A stretch of 64,000 bases of DNA from Acidobacteriota bacterium (GTDB lineage: Bacteria; Acidobacteriota; Terriglobia; Acidiferrales; UBA7541): the NCBI GenBank assembly GCA_003223215.1, contig QHYH01000096.1, positions 1 through 64,000 of the forward strand. The letters are read 5' to 3'. The notes under the pieces were generated by a model that was given only the letters and a program-made list of their open reading frames with translations, searched no databases and was not told the DNA's origin. Position numbers and translations under genes: made by a program. The first letter of the stretch is position 1. The number at the start of each line of letters is the position of its first letter. Shown in pieces: positions 60,992 to 64,000 of this stretch.

Positions 60992-63202
60992 ATGTCTGAA
61001 AATTCACACGCACCTCATCAGGTTACCGTGGAGGTTGGCGGGCGTCCGCTGATCCTCGAAACTGGAAAAATGGCAAAACAGGCCAATGGCGCCATTGTGG
61101 CGCGCTATGGCGATACCGTGGTGCTCACCACCGCCTGTATGGCTTCCGAAGCCAACGAGCGAGACTTCCTTCCGCTCACCGTCGACTACCGCGAAAATAC
61201 CTATTCCGCCGGGAAAATCCCTGGCGGCTTCTTTAAGCGCGAAGGACGCCCCTCGGAAAAAGAGATTTTGACTTCCCGGTTGATTGACCGGCCGCTCCGC
61301 CCGTTGTTTCCGGAAGCCTGGCGCAACGAAACCCAGATTGTCAGCCTGGTGCTATCCGCCGATAGCGACAATGACCCCGATGTTATCGCCGTCACCGGTG
61401 CTTCAGCCGCCTGCTATGCTTCCGACTTGCCGTTCGGGAAACCCATTGCCTGTGTCCGTGTCGGCTTGCTCGACGGGCAGCTCGTTGCCAACCCCACCGT
61501 CGCCCAGCAAAAGAAGAGCCTGCTGAACATCATCATCGCCGGCACGGAAGAAGCCATCGTCATGGTGGAATCCGGCGCGCTGGAGGTTTCCGAGGAAACG
61601 GTTGCCGATGCTCTCGAATTCGGCCACGCGCAAATCAAAAAAATCGTCGCGGCTATTCAGGAGCTTCACGGCCAGCTCAAGCCCAAGAAAGTGGCCGTCG
61701 AGCCGCTGCCCTTCGACGAAGGCATCTACAAGGATCTGCAAAAGAAATACGGCGAACGGCTGCACGATGCGCTCAATACCCAAAAGCATCCAAAGAAGGA
61801 AAGCTATCACCTGGTCGATGCCCTGAAGGAGGAAATCCTCGCCACCATTCCCGAGGAGCCTCAGAAGGAGATGGACGAGAAGCGCACGCTTACCAAGCGC
61901 GCCTTTGAACGCTTGCGCGAAAATATTTTCCGCGACGACGTCCTGAATGCCCGCCGGCGTCCCGATGGCCGCGCCTTCGACCAGATTCGCCAGATCACTT
62001 GCGAGGTCGGCTTGCTCCCGCGCGTTCATGGCTCCGCGCTCTTTACACGAGGCGAGACGCAGGCGCTCGCCACGCTCACGCTGGGCACCAAGGAGGACAT
62101 GCAGCGCCTCGACCTGCTCTTCGAGGAAGACCAGTTCAAACGCTTTATGCTGCACTACAACTTCCCGCCATTCAGCGTGGGCGAGGTCAAGTTCCTGCGC
62201 GGTCCCGGTCGCCGCGAAATCGGCCACGGCGCTCTGGCCGAGCGCGCGCTTTTGAACTTGCTTCCGCCCGAGGCGGACTTTCCCTACGCCATGCGCCTGG
62301 TTTCCGACATTCTGGAATCTAACGGTTCTTCTTCGATGGCCACGGTCTGCGGCGGTTCGCTCGCCCTGATGGACGCTGGCGTGCCCATCAAGTCTTCTTG
62401 TGCGGGCATCGCCATGGGTCTGGTCGTCGGCGACAAGGGAAAATACTCCATCCTTACGGACATCGCGGGCGCCGAGGATCATTACGGCGACATGGACTTC
62501 AAAGTGGCCGGCACGCGCAACGGCATCACGGCGCTGCAAATGGACATCAAAGTCCTGGGCATCAGCATCAATATGATGCGCGAAGCTCTGGCCCAGGCGA
62601 AAAAAGCGCGCCTTCAGATTCTCGATACGATGGAGCAAACGCTCAATACGGCACGCACGCAGATTTCTGCTTATGCGCCGCGCCTCTACAAACTCAGTAT
62701 TCCTACAGACAAGATCCGCGACCTCATCGGTCCAGGCGGAAAGAAAATCAAGTCCATCACCGAACAGACTGGTGTCAAGATCGACGTCCTCGAAGACGGC
62801 ACCGTGCACATCTTCTCGACCAGCGGAGCTTCAGGCGACGCCGCGCTCGCCATGGTCCGGGAAGTGACGGCCAGCGCGGAAGTCGCCAAGACCTATCTCG
62901 GCAAAGTCGTCCGCCTCGCCGAGTTTGGCGCTTTCGTCGAACTGTTCCCCGGCACCGACGGCTTATTGCACATCAGCGAAATCTCCGAGCATCGCATCCG
63001 CGATGTTCGCGACGAACTGAAACTGGGAGACCAGGTCCTGGTAAAGGTGCTTTCCATCGAGGGCAACAAGATTCGCCTCTCGCGAAAGGCGCTGCTCAAG
63101 GAAGCGCGCGAGAAGCAACAGAAGGCGGCAGCTGGTGGTCACAACCCGGGCCCGTCCGGCGGCGAAGGCGGCTCCGGCGGCAATTCCGGCAGCCGCGAGT
63201 AG
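60992..63202 (+). CDS. pnp: Polynucleotide phosphorylase
   Basis: A 736-aa phosphorolytic 3'-5' exoribonuclease of the degradosome type. Two RNase PH domains are seen (GDTVVLTTACMASE, RLIDRPLRPLFPEAW; then RPDGRAFDQIRQITCEVGLLP, FTRGETQALATLTLG, SDILESNGSSSMATVCGGSL), with an alpha-helical linker between them. A KH domain (KIRDLIGPGGKKIKSITEQTG) and an S1 domain (VVRLAEFGAFVELFPGTDGLLH) follow. The last ~20 residues are Gly-rich. It follows rpsO after 270 bases in which no gene was found; a weak stem (ACAACT 60866-60871 with AGTTGT 60893-60898) lies there. Confidence 0.97.
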   Translation: MSENSHAPHQVTVEVGGRPLILETGKMAKQANGAIVARYGDTVVLTTACMASEANERDFLPLTVDYRENTYSAGKIPGGFFKREGRPSEKEILTSRLIDRPLRPLFPEAWRNETQIVSLVLSADSDNDPDVIAVTGASAACYASDLPFGKPIACVRVGLLDGQLVANPTVAQQKKSLLNIIIAGTEEAIVMVESGALEVSEETVADALEFGHAQIKKIVAAIQELHGQLKPKKVAVEPLPFDEGIYKDLQKKYGERLHDALNTQKHPKKESYHLVDALKEEILATIPEEPQKEMDEKRTLTKRAFERLRENIFRDDVLNARRRPDGRAFDQIRQITCEVGLLPRVHGSALFTRGETQALATLTLGTKEDMQRLDLLFEEDQFKRFMLHYNFPPFSVGEVKFLRGPGRREIGHGALAERALLNLLPPEADFPYAMRLVSDILESNGSSSMATVCGGSLALMDAGVPIKSSCAGIAMGLVVGDKGKYSILTDIAGAEDHYGDMDFKVAGTRNGITALQMDIKVLGISINMMREALAQAKKARLQILDTMEQTLNTARTQISAYAPRLYKLSIPTDKIRDLIGPGGKKIKSITEQTGVKIDVLEDGTVHIFSTSGASGDAALAMVREVTASAEVAKTYLGKVVRLAEFGAFVELFPGTDGLLHISEISEHRIRDVRDELKLGDQVLVKVLSIEGNKIRLSRKALLKEAREKQQKAAAGGHNPGPSGGEGGSGGNSGSRE

Positions 63203-63242
63203 CCACAATCAATAGAAACCAAACGGCAAGCAGAGAGCAATG

Positions 63243-63262
63243 GGGCGCAGCGTGCTGCGCCC
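63243..63262. terminator. GC-rich hairpin between pnp and the convergent cytochrome gene
   Basis: GGGCGCAG pairs perfectly with CTGCGCCC around CGTG, 40 bases after the pnp stop and touching the stop of the convergent gene. A T-rich stretch (TAGTGTTTCCGGTTTT) follows on the plus strand, so it can end pnp transcripts. Confidence 0.5.
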
Positions 63263-63675
63263 TAGTGTTTCCGGTTTTCCGGCGTGTAATGATCCTGAAG
63301 ATAGGAAATGATTTTTTTTGCGGCGGCATCCGGGATCGGCGCGCCAAAAGTCTTGATCATCTTGTTGACTTCCGCGTCCCAGGTCGGCGCCGGCAATGGT
63401 GGCTGCATGGTGATGTACCGCGTGCTGTGGCACATCGCGCAAAAGCTTTGCGTTTCCGCTCGCCCTTCTCCTTCCGCCAATTCGGTGGCAAAGGAAGGGA
63501 AAGAAGCCACGGAAAAATTGCCGTCTTGCGAGAGTTGTGGGGAAATGGTCTGCGCTAGGCTGTTTGTTTTGGTCGAGCCATAAGAGCCGCTCTGGAATTG
63601 GGCGAATACGGCCGTCCCCGCCGCGATCAATAGCAGGCCCGCCCCCGGAACCAACACGCTCAACCTTTTTCTCAT
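63262..63675 (-). CDS. Exported monohaem cytochrome c (SorB-like sulfite dehydrogenase subunit)
   Basis: A signal peptide (cleavage near VFAQF) precedes a 137-aa protein with one haem site, Cys79-Ala-Met-Cys82-His83, and a C-terminal helix IPDAAAKKIISYLQDHYTPEN typical of class I cytochromes. The distal Met may be in MIKTFG. Its ATG overlaps the stop of the upstream Mo-subunit gene, so it should be the electron acceptor of that enzyme, as SorB is for SorA. Confidence 0.82.
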   Translation of the reverse strand: MRKRLSVLVPGAGLLLIAAGTAVFAQFQSGSYGSTKTNSLAQTISPQLSQDGNFSVASFPSFATELAEGEGRAETQSFCAMCHSTRYITMQPPLPAPTWDAEVNKMIKTFGAPIPDAAAKKIISYLQDHYTPENRKH

Positions 63676-64000
63676 CGCGACTCTCCTCCACTCACCTTTC
63701 CCACCACAATTTCTTGCTTTTCAATCTTGTTCCACAAATATCCACCAGGGTTCCAGACGGGCTCATCGGGCTGCACTTTGCCTTTTTCATCCGTAGCGCG
63801 CACCGCCAGCGTGTAACTCCGCGGTATTTTCGGCGTCCATTGTGCCTCCCAGGTTCGAAACGAATAAGCTCCGTGATCCTCGCCAAGCCGGGCCTCTCTC
63901 CACGTTTTCGTCCCGTCCTCAGAGACTTCTACTTTCACGATCTTCCCGTAGCCGCTGAAGGCAATTCCCCGCAGCGTGACGTTCATCCCCGCTGGGATTT
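63672..64000 (-). CDS. Sulfite oxidase/SorA-like molybdopterin protein, 5' part off window
   Basis: Only the last ~109 codons are in the window; the frame is open to the right edge. The visible part is the Mo-cofactor oxidoreductase dimerisation domain: RGIAFSGYGKIVKVEVSEDG, TWREARLG, YSFRTWEAQWTP, YTLAVRATDEKGKVQP and NPGGYLWNKIE. The catalytic Cys and cofactor domain would lie beyond the edge. With the cytochrome gene it forms a probable sulfite dehydrogenase pair; other YedY/SorA relatives cannot be excluded. Confidence 0.8.
   Translation of the reverse strand, partial: IPAGMNVTLRGIAFSGYGKIVKVEVSEDGTKTWREARLGEDHGAYSFRTWEAQWTPKIPRSYTLAVRATDEKGKVQPDEPVWNPGGYLWNKIEKQEIVVGKVSGGESR

Noticed and set aside
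61403-62809. A 468-codon open frame antisense to pnp
   Set aside because: It mirrors the codon structure of pnp on the opposite strand, a common effect in GC-rich coding sequence, and its product has no domain I recognise.
1-64000. CRISPR arrays, phage genes, transposases, integrases or attachment sites
   Set aside because: None seen: no regularly spaced long repeats and no recombinase motifs; the only tRNA is not flanked by an integrase.

Overview
This window looks like a chromosomal segment of an uncultivated member of the Acidobacteriota. The evidence is GC-rich, strongly coding sequence, a complete division and cell-wall cluster, MacB-type permeases without an ATPase, TonB receptors with a carboxypeptidase-like front domain, DUF2911/DUF3106/DUF5818 proteins and secreted c-type cytochromes. 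The assignment rests on gene content only. I see no phage, integrase, insertion sequence, CRISPR array or rRNA. One tRNA (Val, CAC) is present.

Layout. (1) 1-5737, minus strand: moxR, a DUF58 gene, mutY and a TgpA-type transglutaminase that runs off the left edge. (2) 5768-14038: tRNA-Val, a DUF4149 membrane protein, a 3-methyladenine glycosylase, a ferric-reductase-like membrane protein, ychF, a ZIP metal transporter, an ECF sigma / anti-sigma / DUF3106 trio and an MFS exporter. (3) 14054-19215: a TonB receptor, then a compact four-gene exported redox set: outer-membrane barrel, monohaem cytochrome c, stand-alone CuA-type cupredoxin and a DUF5818 protein. Two of the four carry apparent one-base frameshifts. 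(4) 19367-37222: a full dcw cluster, mraZ-rsmH-ftsL-ftsI-murE-murF-mraY-murD-ftsW-murG-murC-murB-ftsQ-ftsA-ftsZ, with a promoter and MraZ-type repeats in front. It supplies peptidoglycan precursor synthesis from murC onward, lipid I/II formation and the divisome; no ddl or murA is present here. The DNPR motif of MurE points to meso-diaminopimelate.

(5) 37478-42469: cutC, an orphan sugar-type binding lipoprotein, a PAP2 phosphatase, a PHP phosphoesterase and a diacylglycerol glycosyltransferase-like enzyme. (6) 42604-50638: a small secreted Cys-rich protein, a secreted CocE/NonD hydrolase, a small unknown protein, an ABC-2 exporter pair and a Cu+-type P-ATPase with YHS and heavy-metal-binding front domains. 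(7) 50815-54890: a perfect inverted repeat, a MacA-like adaptor and two MacB-like permeases. (8) 54995-59872: a TlpA-type thioredoxin, a family 2 glycosyltransferase, two tandem 6-pyruvoyl-tetrahydropterin-synthase homologues overlapping folE, an EamA transporter and a DUF2911 protein. (9) 59873-64000: a gene-poor stretch with a probable gene remnant, rpsO, pnp and a sulfite-dehydrogenase-like pair (cytochrome plus Mo subunit) that runs off the right edge.

The best candidates for something little described are the CuA/cytochrome/barrel set (16857-19215), the six-cysteine secreted protein (42604-42930) and the tandem pterin enzymes with folE (56708-58217).
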